From contig CAJCBY010000240.1 of NCBI GenBank assembly GCA_903960725.1, forward strand, positions 1-8,820: a stretch of 8,820 nt of DNA, in the 5' to 3' direction. The DNA comes from an uncultured Cytophagaceae bacterium (GTDB lineage Bacteria > Bacteroidota > Bacteroidia > Cytophagales > Spirosomataceae). Shown one piece after another: positions 1-8,484 of the stretch (its first letter is position 1; each line of letters opens with the position of its first letter). The notes under the pieces were generated by a model that saw nothing but the letters and a program-made list of their open reading frames with translations, was not told where the DNA came from and did no database searches. Both the position numbers and the translations under genes were made by a program.

Positions 1-194
1 ACAAGAATAAACTTGTGTTGAAGAAAACACGTTGGTATGCGATGAAAACTAATTTTACGGGTACACTTATTCCCCAAACAGAAGAGGGAATTGAGAAAGT
101 GGAGTGGATGAACGAAAAAAAGCAAATACAAGCTCTAACGAATACCTATTCCTCTATTCGGTACGTGATCGAAAAATTCAGAAAACTAGTCTAA
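1..194 (+). CDS. Nudix hydrolase, C-terminal fragment (5' end outside window)
   Basis: An open frame enters from the left edge (first full codon at base 3) and ends at TAA 192-194, giving 63 visible residues. The segment TRWYAMKTNFTGTLIPQTEE followed by GIEKVEWM is typical of the last beta strands of Bacteroidota Nudix hydrolases, where substrate-side residues follow the Nudix box. The box itself (GX5EX7REUXEEXGU) would lie upstream, outside the window, so catalytic competence cannot be judged. Nudix enzymes cleave nucleoside diphosphates linked to another moiety, and the substrate cannot be told from this end. A charged C-terminal helix (about residues 42-63) follows. The gene converges on coaD and the two coding regions overlap by 9 bases, leaving no room for a terminator between them. 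Family assignment rests on recognising the sequence pattern, so it is moderately sure. Confidence 0.7.
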   Translation, partial: KNKLVLKKTRWYAMKTNFTGTLIPQTEEGIEKVEWMNEKKQIQALTNTYSSIRYVIEKFRKLV

Positions 195-644
195 CGTATA
201 GGGCAAATATTGGTCTACCGGACTTCCATAGCGATGTAAATCACGGATAATGGTAGAACTGATCGGTGCTAAATGGGGCGAGGTAATTAAAAATACCGTC
301 TCTAATTCATTGTGAATGTGTCTATTCACCTGAGAGATGGAGTTTTCATATTCGAAGTCCGTCGTATTGCGCAATCCTCTAATAATAAATTTAGCTCCAT
401 ATTCATGTGCGACATTGGCTGTTAAATTTTGGTAGGTTACTACACTAACGGGTTTTCCTTCAAAAGTCTTGCGAATGTATTCCTCCATTTTTTCTAAAGG
501 AAAATAACGGGATTTGGAGGAGTTTTGGCCTATCCCAATAATGACTTCATCAAATAAGGCCAAAGCTCTTAGGACAATATCCTCATGACCTTTTGTAAAA
601 GGATCAAATGAACCAGGAAAAAATGCTTTTTTAGTGTGAGGCAT
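186..644 (-). CDS. coaD: Phosphopantetheine adenylyltransferase (PPAT)
   Basis: CoaD transfers AMP from ATP to 4'-phosphopantetheine, giving dephospho-CoA, the penultimate step of cytoplasmic coenzyme A synthesis. From ATG 644 the protein has 152 residues, close to the usual 155-160. The N-terminal PGSFDPFTKGH block (residues 10-20) contains the T/HxGH nucleotidyltransferase motif as TKGH (17-20). RGLRNTTDFEYE (about 89-100) and ISSTIIR (128-134) are the conserved PPAT substrate- and ATP-binding segments, so all catalytic motifs are present. An upstream in-frame ATG at 668 would add eight residues (MLNFIKYL). The 644 start is preferred because family members begin only a few residues before the FFPGSFDP strand; neither start has a Shine-Dalgarno sequence. 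The start lies 14 bases inside the 3' end of the DUF3822 gene, indicating co-transcription and probable translational coupling. The 3' end overlaps the convergent Nudix gene by 9 bases. Confidence 0.96.
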   Translation of the reverse strand: MPHTKKAFFPGSFDPFTKGHEDIVLRALALFDEVIIGIGQNSSKSRYFPLEKMEEYIRKTFEGKPVSVVTYQNLTANVAHEYGAKFIIRGLRNTTDFEYENSISQVNRHIHNELETVFLITSPHLAPISSTIIRDLHRYGSPVDQYLPYTLD

Positions 645-1236
645 AAGGTATTTGATAAAGTTCAGCATCAGGTATTATCTGTGAACCCGCCGCTAATATT
701 GGTGGGAACAAGGACCAATTCAATGAGAATGCGTCCCGAATAGATTGCAAGTAAAAGGCTAATTCGATAGGAGAATCAAAAGGAAATACGTTAGCTAATT
801 GCAATTTATTCCCTTGGTACAAGCTAGCAAAAGTTAATTTTCCCTGAATAAATAGGTTTAATTGCTGGTCGTTCCGATGCAAACAATGAGCTAAAGTATG
901 TGTATAGGTGATTTTTGCAAAGGGGAAATGAGCAGAAATGTGGTCTTTCCAGTCACTGGGGACTAAAAAAACTAAATTAGCACCTTCCTCCGATATGTTT
1001 TGTAAATGAATTTCTTTCCCTACTAAGGCATGTTCTCCTAACGCTTTTTCTAAGAATCCTAAGCGGTATGTGGGAGAATCAAAATCTTGGGGAATCAACA
1101 AGAAATACTCGTTTGAGATTTCAATCTCTACGGATTTAATACGGGGATCTTTTTTCGGATGAGCCTGCAATTGCTCCCGGAAATTCTCCGCATCAAGTCG
1201 GAGATGTAAGGTTTCGGCCGAATTTGTAGGTTCCAT
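631..1236 (-). CDS. DUF3822 family protein, apparently short at the C-terminus
   Basis: This is a 201-residue protein of unknown function that resembles the Bacteroidota-restricted DUF3822 family. The recognisable part is the C-terminal half, with LNLFIQGKLTFASLYQG, then LQLANVFPFDSPIELAFYLQ (the family's strand plus N-x-F-x-y-x-t-x-x-D-x-x-Y-Y-l pattern) and LFPPILAAGSQIIPDAELY, which resembles the 'LsG.I..dS.LY' segment. From memory, family members continue about 40 residues past this point, whereas here the frame stops almost at once (YASH-stop). No signal peptide or membrane segment is seen. ATG 1236 is chosen over an in-frame TTG at 1287 because the TTG lies inside the predicted promoter palindrome. 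The gene is the first of a unit with coaD, whose start it overlaps by 14 bases. Fold and biochemical role are not known from sequence alone. Confidence 0.75.
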   Translation of the reverse strand: MEPTNSAETLHLRLDAENFREQLQAHPKKDPRIKSVEIEISNEYFLLIPQDFDSPTYRLGFLEKALGEHALVGKEIHLQNISEEGANLVFLVPSDWKDHISAHFPFAKITYTHTLAHCLHRNDQQLNLFIQGKLTFASLYQGNKLQLANVFPFDSPIELAFYLQSIRDAFSLNWSLFPPILAAGSQIIPDAELYQIPYASH

Positions 1237-1280
1237 AGTCTTTACTTCGCTTCGAAATTGCAAAAAAAATATGATAATCG

Positions 1281-2937
<1,657 letters not shown>

Positions 2938-2948
2938 AAAGAAACAAT

Positions 2949-2982
2949 AAAAAAGGCCAGCACTTTCGCGCTGGCCTTTTTT
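2949..2982. terminator. Bidirectional intrinsic terminator
   Basis: The stem AAAAGGCCAGC (2951-2961) pairs with GCTGGCCTTTT (2970-2980) around an 8-base loop. A T-run (2977-2982) lies on the + side and an A-run (2949-2954) on the other, so it can stop transcripts from both strands. It sits 12 bases after the ABC-F stop and 18 bases beyond the stop of the convergent aldehyde dehydrogenase gene, so it serves both. Confidence 0.92.
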
Positions 2983-3000
2983 ATATACATCTATATCAAC

Positions 3001-4623
3001 TTACAATATAAATCTAGTCGATAAGAAATTCGATTGTTGGTTCTCAACGATCGCATTTACGATGTCTTTATTCGATTGCGTCGCTTTTGTTGCTACTACA
3101 GTACGAATTGAGAACGAGCGTAAAGCTGCTGTTACTGAAAGCGTTCCTTCTGCAGAATCCTTACGGCCTGTGAAAGGGAACGAATCTGGTCCACGTTGAC
3201 ATTGTGCATTGATATTCACACGGGAAACTTGGTTCACTGTTGCATCAATTAACTCGGAGATTTGGTTCACATCTGTACCAAAAATCGCTACTTGTTGACC
3301 GTGAGATGATTCATGAATATAATCGATTGGCTCATCTAAGCTTTCGAATGGAACAACAGGTACCACTGGACCAAATTGCTCTTCATGCCAAACCTTCATC
3401 TTGCTATTCACTGGGTATAATAAAGCAGGGAAGAAGATCGATTTAAAGTTCTCACCGCCATGTTCGTTCATCACTTTAGCACCATGCAACTTCGCGTCTT
3501 CAATCAATTCTGTTAAATAAGCAGGCTTGTTCGGCTCGGGAAGAGGAGTAATTTGAACACCAGGTTCCCACATCATTCCTAATTTTAGTGCTTCGATTTT
3601 CTTCGCTAATCCTTCATTGAATTTATCTGCTAAGGATTTGTGTACGAAAATGATTTTCACCGCTGTACAACGTTGTCCGTTGAAAGAAAGTGATCCTAGT
3701 AAACATTCGTTAATAGCCGAATCTAAATCTGCACTTTCTGTCACAATCGCTGCGTTCTTTGCGTCTAAACCTAAAATGGCACGTAAACGATTCACCTTCG
3801 GGTGCATTTTCTTTAATTTATCCGCTACTTTAGAAGAACCAATTAAAGTCAATACATCGATTTTACCTGATTCCATTAACTGAGGGATGATCGAATTTCC
3901 ACGACCATAAAGTGTGTTGATTACACCCGCTGGGAATGAATCCTTGAACGCCTCAAGTAAAGGGTAGTGTAATAATGTACCGTGCTTGGGTGGTTTGAAT
4001 AAAACGATATTTCCCATGATTAAGGCTGGGATAAGTGTGGTAAAGGTTTCATTCAACGGGTAGTTGAATGGTCCCATACAAAGTACCACGCCTAAAGGAG
4101 AACGTCTTACTTGACCGATAATTCCTTCTTCGATTAAGAAAGTAGAGGAGTTGCGGTCGATATCTTTTAATGCACCGATAGTATCGTAAATGTATTGAAC
4201 GGTACGGTCGAATTCTTTTTGTGAGTCCCCGAGTGATTTGCCGATTTCCCACATCAATAACTTAACTACTTCGTCGCGCTTTTGAATCATCTTTTGAGTG
4301 AACTTCTCCACACATTCGATTCTTTGTGCTACTGTCATAGATGGCCATTCGCCACGGCCATTTGAATAAGCCTTTACGCCAGCATACAAAACTTCCATGG
4401 CATCTGCTGCATCCGTGATAGGATAAGAACCAATCCGTTTTTGTTCGAAACCTTTATCTGTTTTAATATAGATTGGAGACCAAACGTCTTGCGTTTTACC
4501 TTTCCATTGACGCATCTCACCATTGACTAAATATTCTTTTTGTTCAATAGGATGCGTTAGATCGTATGCTGACGGGATTTTGTCCGCGGATGGGAATAAG
4601 TTTTGTAGATTACTATCTGCCAT
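3001..4623 (-). CDS. Aldehyde dehydrogenase, GapN-like (NADP-dependent non-phosphorylating G3P dehydrogenase type)
   Basis: This 540-residue cytosolic ALDH-superfamily enzyme most resembles the GapN/ALDH11 group. That group oxidises glyceraldehyde-3-phosphate directly to 3-phosphoglycerate with NADP+, bypassing the ATP-yielding GAPDH/PGK steps and supplying NADPH. Visible motifs are PFNYP (185-189, oxyanion Asn187), the cofactor segment FKPPKHG (209-215), IGSS (261-264), FNGQRCTAVK (314-323, catalytic Cys319), EEQFGPVVPV (414-423) and QRGPDSFPFTGRKDS (476-490). The RGPD-x-FPF-x-G-x-KDS signature is shared with plant GapN. In place of the usual ELGGK block the protein has ILGLDAKN (283-290), so the general-base glutamate is absent. 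The length exceeds the usual 475-500 because of about 35 extra N-terminal residues and a C-terminal tail of about 25. It ends at the shared terminator. Substrate is inferred; another phosphorylated or small aldehyde is possible. Confidence 0.87.
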   Translation of the reverse strand: MADSNLQNLFPSADKIPSAYDLTHPIEQKEYLVNGEMRQWKGKTQDVWSPIYIKTDKGFEQKRIGSYPITDAADAMEVLYAGVKAYSNGRGEWPSMTVAQRIECVEKFTQKMIQKRDEVVKLLMWEIGKSLGDSQKEFDRTVQYIYDTIGALKDIDRNSSTFLIEEGIIGQVRRSPLGVVLCMGPFNYPLNETFTTLIPALIMGNIVLFKPPKHGTLLHYPLLEAFKDSFPAGVINTLYGRGNSIIPQLMESGKIDVLTLIGSSKVADKLKKMHPKVNRLRAILGLDAKNAAIVTESADLDSAINECLLGSLSFNGQRCTAVKIIFVHKSLADKFNEGLAKKIEALKLGMMWEPGVQITPLPEPNKPAYLTELIEDAKLHGAKVMNEHGGENFKSIFFPALLYPVNSKMKVWHEEQFGPVVPVVPFESLDEPIDYIHESSHGQQVAIFGTDVNQISELIDATVNQVSRVNINAQCQRGPDSFPFTGRKDSAEGTLSVTAALRSFSIRTVVATKATQSNKDIVNAIVENQQSNFLSTRFIL

Positions 4624-4751
4624 TTGATTGCGTTTTTATTTTTACAAATTTCTGTATTATGTGCTTGTTAACTAATTGAAGGAATCAAATGTTTAAAAAG
4701 TACAATGTTTTTCTGGTTATTTACAAAAATAAAGACAATAATTGCTATATT
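4624..4751. other. AT-rich intergenic region, possible promoter of the aldehyde dehydrogenase
   Basis: These 128 bases separate two - strand genes. The stretch is very AT-rich and contains no open frame of interest. On the - strand, TATTTTTG (4731 down to 4724) fits the Bacteroidota -7 pattern TAnnTTTG, about 100 bases before the ATG at 4623, but no TTG is found at the expected -33 distance. No GC-rich hairpin that would terminate the upstream transporter operon is visible, so read-through into the dehydrogenase gene is possible. Confidence 0.35.
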
Positions 4752-4934
4752 TTACTCCTTTTTTAAAGGATATTTTCTACGAATCTTATTGATAATGAAC
4801 TTGTTCTGTTCAGTAAAGCTGGATGGATGTAACTGATTGAAAGACTCAGACCAGCTTTGAAACAAAAGGGGCTCTGAAGCCTGAAATTGGGATGAGCAGA
4901 TATTTTTCTGAGTTAGGTATTCGCTAAATTCCAT
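4752..4934 (-). CDS. Small conserved-looking hypothetical protein, 60 aa
   Basis: The function is not recognised. The 60-residue product is soluble, without signal peptide or membrane helix. It has an amphipathic first half with a single Cys13 and aromatic residues (FQASEPLLFQSW), then HPSSFTEQNKFIINKIRRKY (36-55) and a basic tail. I recall, without being able to check, small Bacteroidota proteins with the same 'W..F...HP.SFT.QK.F.IN.IRRKY' pattern. This supports a real gene rather than a chance frame. Its ATG (4934) lies inside the 3' end of the MFS gene, an 11-base overlap typical of translational coupling, and it closes the ispD-RND-MFS operon. The positively charged C-terminus would allow contact with nucleic acid or acidic lipid, but this is speculation. 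Confidence 0.7.
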   Translation of the reverse strand: MEFSEYLTQKNICSSQFQASEPLLFQSWSESFNQLHPSSFTEQNKFIINKIRRKYPLKKE

Positions 4935-6105
4935 AAGTCCAATTTTTTTTATTCTTCCATAGTAGTAGAAAGGCTAGTAAAGATAGTATTCCTGCGAATA
5001 AAAACGGAATGGGAATATGAGCAGGTATTCCTTGGTAAATCTCTCCAGCGACATAGGCGCCAAGGCCAATCCCTGCCTCTAAAGCAATATACATAGTTGC
5101 CATGGCTCTTCCCATGTGGTTTCGATCTCCTAGATCATTCGTCCAGGCGGCTAAGGTAGGTGTATTGAATCCCCAAGCAATCCCATAAATGATGGCAGAG
5201 GCAATTAAAAGGTAGGAATTAGCAGAAAATACTAATAAAAACATCGAAATACTAAGCATAAAGCAGCCAAAAATCAATACCGGAATACGACCATATTGAT
5301 CTGATGCTTTGGAAAAAAAGACGCGGATGACAATGGACGAAATAGTGTAAATGGTAAAATACAAGCCTTTGTTTGACCAGCCTATCATTTTAGACGTGTC
5401 TGGAATTAGGGTAATCATCGCTCCTGCAGAAAATGAGACGAATAACATGATCCAAAATACGGGTACTACTTTAGGCTCAAATACATCTTTCCACCCAATG
5501 CGAAAAAGAGATAAGCTTAGTTTGGATTTCATCGCTTTAGGTAGTGTCTCTTTCATTCTACTCAGAATGACGATAGAGGCCAAAGCAAAGACAGACGAAA
5601 GGTAGAACATTTGGTCTAATCCATATTCTGATGCAAAGAAACTGCCGATGGCTGGGCCAATGGACATTCCTGTCGCTGTAAAGATTCCTAAACTCCCTTG
5701 GGCTTCCCCTCTGCGATCTTCTGGAATAACGTCAGCCACATAAGCTGCCGTTGCCGTTGGTTTTGTTCCCGTAGACATTCCATGAATAAAGCGAAGGAAT
5801 AAAAATCCCTGAACGGTGTGCAAAAGGGGGTAAAGACCACCACAGATAAAGCAAACTAATGAACCGAAGGCCATCACGGGTATTCTACCCACATGATCGG
5901 TTAATTTTCCGGAGAATGGTCTAGAAATGCCGGCAGCTAATGTGAATAAAGCAATGGTATAGCCGATATACTCTTTACCACCTAAACCAGCGAGATAATC
6001 AGGTAATTCTGGAATGATCATCGAAAAACTCGCTGAAAACAAGAAATTACTCAGGCAAAGTAAAAAGAACGATAAGGTATACAGTGACGGCTTCGCGGAT
6101 GACAT
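4924..6105 (-). CDS. MFS transporter, 12 TM, drug/metabolite exporter-like
   Basis: This 393-residue major facilitator superfamily protein of the inner membrane has about 12 helices. Approximate positions are 9-31, 47-65, 74-96, 99-117, 137-157, 165-182, 212-232, 246-264, 275-293, 296-316, 336-356 and 365-386. MFS motif A is GKLTDHVGRIP (66-76) and is repeated in the second half as SKASDQYGRIP (265-275). RFIHGMSTG (105-113) is motif B-like. GIFTATGMSIGPAIGSFF (140-157) fits antiporter motif C, which marks exporters, so proton-driven efflux is likely; the substrate cannot be read. VIPEDRRGEAQG (126-137) is a common cytoplasmic loop in small drug-exporter-type MFS proteins. The ATG at 6105 directly abuts the RND stop codon (TAAATG) and the 3' end overlaps the small gene downstream, so expression depends on the operon. 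The length is normal and no truncation is seen. Confidence 0.9.
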   Translation of the reverse strand: MSSAKPSLYTLSFFLLCLSNFLFSASFSMIIPELPDYLAGLGGKEYIGYTIALFTLAAGISRPFSGKLTDHVGRIPVMAFGSLVCFICGGLYPLLHTVQGFLFLRFIHGMSTGTKPTATAAYVADVIPEDRRGEAQGSLGIFTATGMSIGPAIGSFFASEYGLDQMFYLSSVFALASIVILSRMKETLPKAMKSKLSLSLFRIGWKDVFEPKVVPVFWIMLFVSFSAGAMITLIPDTSKMIGWSNKGLYFTIYTISSIVIRVFFSKASDQYGRIPVLIFGCFMLSISMFLLVFSANSYLLIASAIIYGIAWGFNTPTLAAWTNDLGDRNHMGRAMATMYIALEAGIGLGAYVAGEIYQGIPAHIPIPFLFAGILSLLAFLLLWKNKKNWTYGI

Positions 6106-8481
6106 TTATAGATCTTCCTCTAAAATGGTACTAATTTCTTTTTTATTTAATCCCATTAAAAAGGCTGGAAGCAGAATAAGGTTGCAAATCATAGCCATTA
6201 ATAACGTCACAGAAACTAATATGCCTAAAGCCTGTGTGCCTTTAAAGGTGGATGCCGTGAAGATGAAGAACCCAAAAAACAAGATCATCGCCGTGTAAAA
6301 CATGGAAACCCCGGTCTTTAAAATGGTCGTTTGCACGGCTTTCTGGATGTTTTGGTTATTTTTTGCCCATTCTTCTTTGTAGCGTGTTAAGAAATAAATC
6401 GTTCCATCACTCGAAATTCCGAAGGCGATAGAGAATATTAAAATGGTACTTGGCTTCAAGGCAATCCCAAAATAACCCATTAAGCCCGCTGTAATAATCA
6501 AGGGGATTAAACTGGGTAGGGTAGAGATTAAAACCATTTTCCAAGATCTAAAAAGCAATGCCATCAAAATACAAATCAATATAATCGCCGTGATAGTACT
6601 CTCGATGAGGTTTACTTGCAAGTAGGCTGTTTGGAATGCATAGATGACAGAATTACCAGTCACATCAGCTTGATAACCTCGTTTATCGCCTTTAGGTACT
6701 AATTCACCTGTCTCCACATCTGTTCGGAAGATACTATCGATGGTAGGCTGAATTTCATCGAATAACTGTTTTGTGCGAACAGTTCCGGCATCTTTCATTT
6801 GGAAACTGATGCGTGTAAATCGTTTGTCTGCGTCAATAAAGCCCGCAAAAAGATTGTTATTCTTTCCGTCTAGGCTCGATTGAAAGTCCTTTAGCTTGGC
6901 TAATTCATCGATTCCAGGTAAAGCGAAATACTTAGGATCTCCGCCACGATAGACCTGGTATAAGTATTTGGTGGCCGTTAAAATGGAAAGACCTTGAGTG
7001 AATTCAGGATACTTAGCCAGTAACTTTTCGGTTCGTTTTATTTTTGCCAAAAGCTCCGGAGTCAATGCCCTCCCTTTCTCATACGCATCGATATTAATCT
7101 CAAATGGCATAACCCCTTTGAATCGATCCTCCACAAACTTTAAGTCGGTATAAATCGCATTATCACGCGGTAAATCATCTACAATGTAACCTACTGCCTG
7201 TATTTTACTCAATCCATAGAGAGAGATAATCAATACAATCGAAATGAAACCATAAATGAACTTCCGGTGATGTAACACCCAAACATCTACCTTATTCAAG
7301 AATTTATTCACTCTCACCGACTCAAAATGGGCTAAATCTTTCTTTTGTGGCGGAGCTAAGAAACTAAAGAAAATGGGAATTAACACGAGTGAAACAAAGA
7401 AGGTAATCATGACATTTAAGGCAGCCACAATTCCGAATTCGACTAACAAGGCTGAACCCGTAAAGGCAAAAACCCCAAAACCAATTGAAGTAGTCAAATT
7501 AGCTAAAAACAATGTCCTTCCCACGGTAGAGGCACTTTCGACTAATGAATCCTCTTTTGATTTACCCGATAAATACGTTTCGTGGTACTTGTTTAATAAG
7601 AAAATAACATTCGGAATTCCGATCACAACAATTAGCGGGGGAATTAATCCAGACAATAGCGTAATCTTAAATCCGAAGAAAACGATAGTTGCTAAAGAGG
7701 CCACAATCCCCACTAAAACGACGATATTAGCAAAAAATACAACTTTAAAGGATCGGAAGAAGAACAATAAAATAAGGGATGTTACTAAGATGGCTAAGCC
7801 TAAGAATAGACTTAATTCCTTCGTTACTTGGGACGTATATTCGGTTCGAATGAAAGGCATACCTGTCATATGTACCGAATGCTTCATTTTTGCTTGGTAT
7901 TGCTCGCCTAATGCTTTGATTTTTTTGACAAGCGTAATCCTGCTTTTGTCATTAATTACCTTTTGATCGAGGGTAATTAGAATCAGATGGGTTTTTAAAT
8001 CCTCCGTAAATAGGAAGTTTTTAAAGATGGGTAGTCTATCTAATTTGGACTTAAATTCAGTAAGAATAGGTTGATTAAGTGCCAAAGACGAATCAAGCAG
8101 CATTCTCGTCTTGAACTTCTTCTCTGTGGAATCAATGTATAATTCTGGTAATGTCGCAAGAGAAAGCACATTTTTGATACCCCCTTGCTTTTTTATTTCA
8201 TTACTTAAATCGCGCCAAGCTTGAAATTCTGAAGGAGTAAAAATTTGCTCATTTTCTACGGCCAGTACCATAACAGCCCCATCTTCACCGTATTTCTTTT
8301 TGAATCCTTCGTACAACTGAAAACGCTCATCTGTTTTGGGCAGAATTTTAGCTAGTTCGTAGCTTAATTGTATTTGGCTAGCTTTAAAACCTAAACCAAT
8401 CGTCAGCAAAAAGATGAATCCTAATAAGGGAAACTTAAATTGAAGGATGCTTTTGGCTATCCAATTCCAAGCGTTTTTCAT
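6106..8481 (-). CDS. MMPL/RND-superfamily transporter
   Basis: This 791-residue inner-membrane protein has the duplicated RND plan of six plus six helices. TM1 is about 17-34, TM2-6 about 225-376, TM7 about 407-427 and TM8-12 about 626-776. Two periplasmic domains span about 35-222 and 430-622. The length matches MMPL/HpnN/Patched-like exporters rather than the roughly 1030-residue AcrB type, and no membrane-fusion or outer-membrane partner is encoded here. TM10 contains GISSDGTIYFLTRYKEE (688-704), where Asp692 is the expected proton-relay acid. The matching TM4 segment GIPNVIFLLNKYHE (288-301) has Pro290-Asn291 and no acid. HMTGMPFIRTEY (204-215) and DVTGNSVIYAFQ (606-617) are the paired pre-TM2 and pre-TM8 segments of the two repeats. 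Family members move lipids, hopanoids or hydrophobic compounds using proton motive force; the substrate here is unknown. The gene lies 3 bases after ispD and abuts the MFS gene. Confidence 0.9.
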   Translation of the reverse strand: MKNAWNWIAKSILQFKFPLLGFIFLLTIGLGFKASQIQLSYELAKILPKTDERFQLYEGFKKKYGEDGAVMVLAVENEQIFTPSEFQAWRDLSNEIKKQGGIKNVLSLATLPELYIDSTEKKFKTRMLLDSSLALNQPILTEFKSKLDRLPIFKNFLFTEDLKTHLILITLDQKVINDKSRITLVKKIKALGEQYQAKMKHSVHMTGMPFIRTEYTSQVTKELSLFLGLAILVTSLILLFFFRSFKVVFFANIVVLVGIVASLATIVFFGFKITLLSGLIPPLIVVIGIPNVIFLLNKYHETYLSGKSKEDSLVESASTVGRTLFLANLTTSIGFGVFAFTGSALLVEFGIVAALNVMITFFVSLVLIPIFFSFLAPPQKKDLAHFESVRVNKFLNKVDVWVLHHRKFIYGFISIVLIISLYGLSKIQAVGYIVDDLPRDNAIYTDLKFVEDRFKGVMPFEINIDAYEKGRALTPELLAKIKRTEKLLAKYPEFTQGLSILTATKYLYQVYRGGDPKYFALPGIDELAKLKDFQSSLDGKNNNLFAGFIDADKRFTRISFQMKDAGTVRTKQLFDEIQPTIDSIFRTDVETGELVPKGDKRGYQADVTGNSVIYAFQTAYLQVNLIESTITAIILICILMALLFRSWKMVLISTLPSLIPLIITAGLMGYFGIALKPSTILIFSIAFGISSDGTIYFLTRYKEEWAKNNQNIQKAVQTTILKTGVSMFYTAMILFFGFFIFTASTFKGTQALGILVSVTLLMAMICNLILLPAFLMGLNKKEISTILEEDL

Positions 8482-8484
8482 AGA

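Noticed and set aside
3617..3883. A + strand frame of 88 codons inside the aldehyde dehydrogenase gene
   Set aside because: It is the complement of a conserved catalytic region, including the catalytic cysteine. No independent evidence of coding was seen.
4756..4770. A small inverted repeat TCCTTT/AAAGGA with a 3-base loop, considered as the terminator of the transporter operon
   Set aside because: The stem is short and weak, it has no following T-run on the - strand, and it lies in the last codons of the small gene.
6014..6298. A + strand open frame spanning the RND-MFS junction
   Set aside because: It is antisense to two good genes, has no family resemblance and no promoter.
7373..7966. 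A long open frame (197 codons) on the + strand inside the RND transporter gene
   Set aside because: It is fully antisense to a well-supported gene. The product is rich in K, T and N with no recognisable domain, as expected from the complement of membrane-helix codons.
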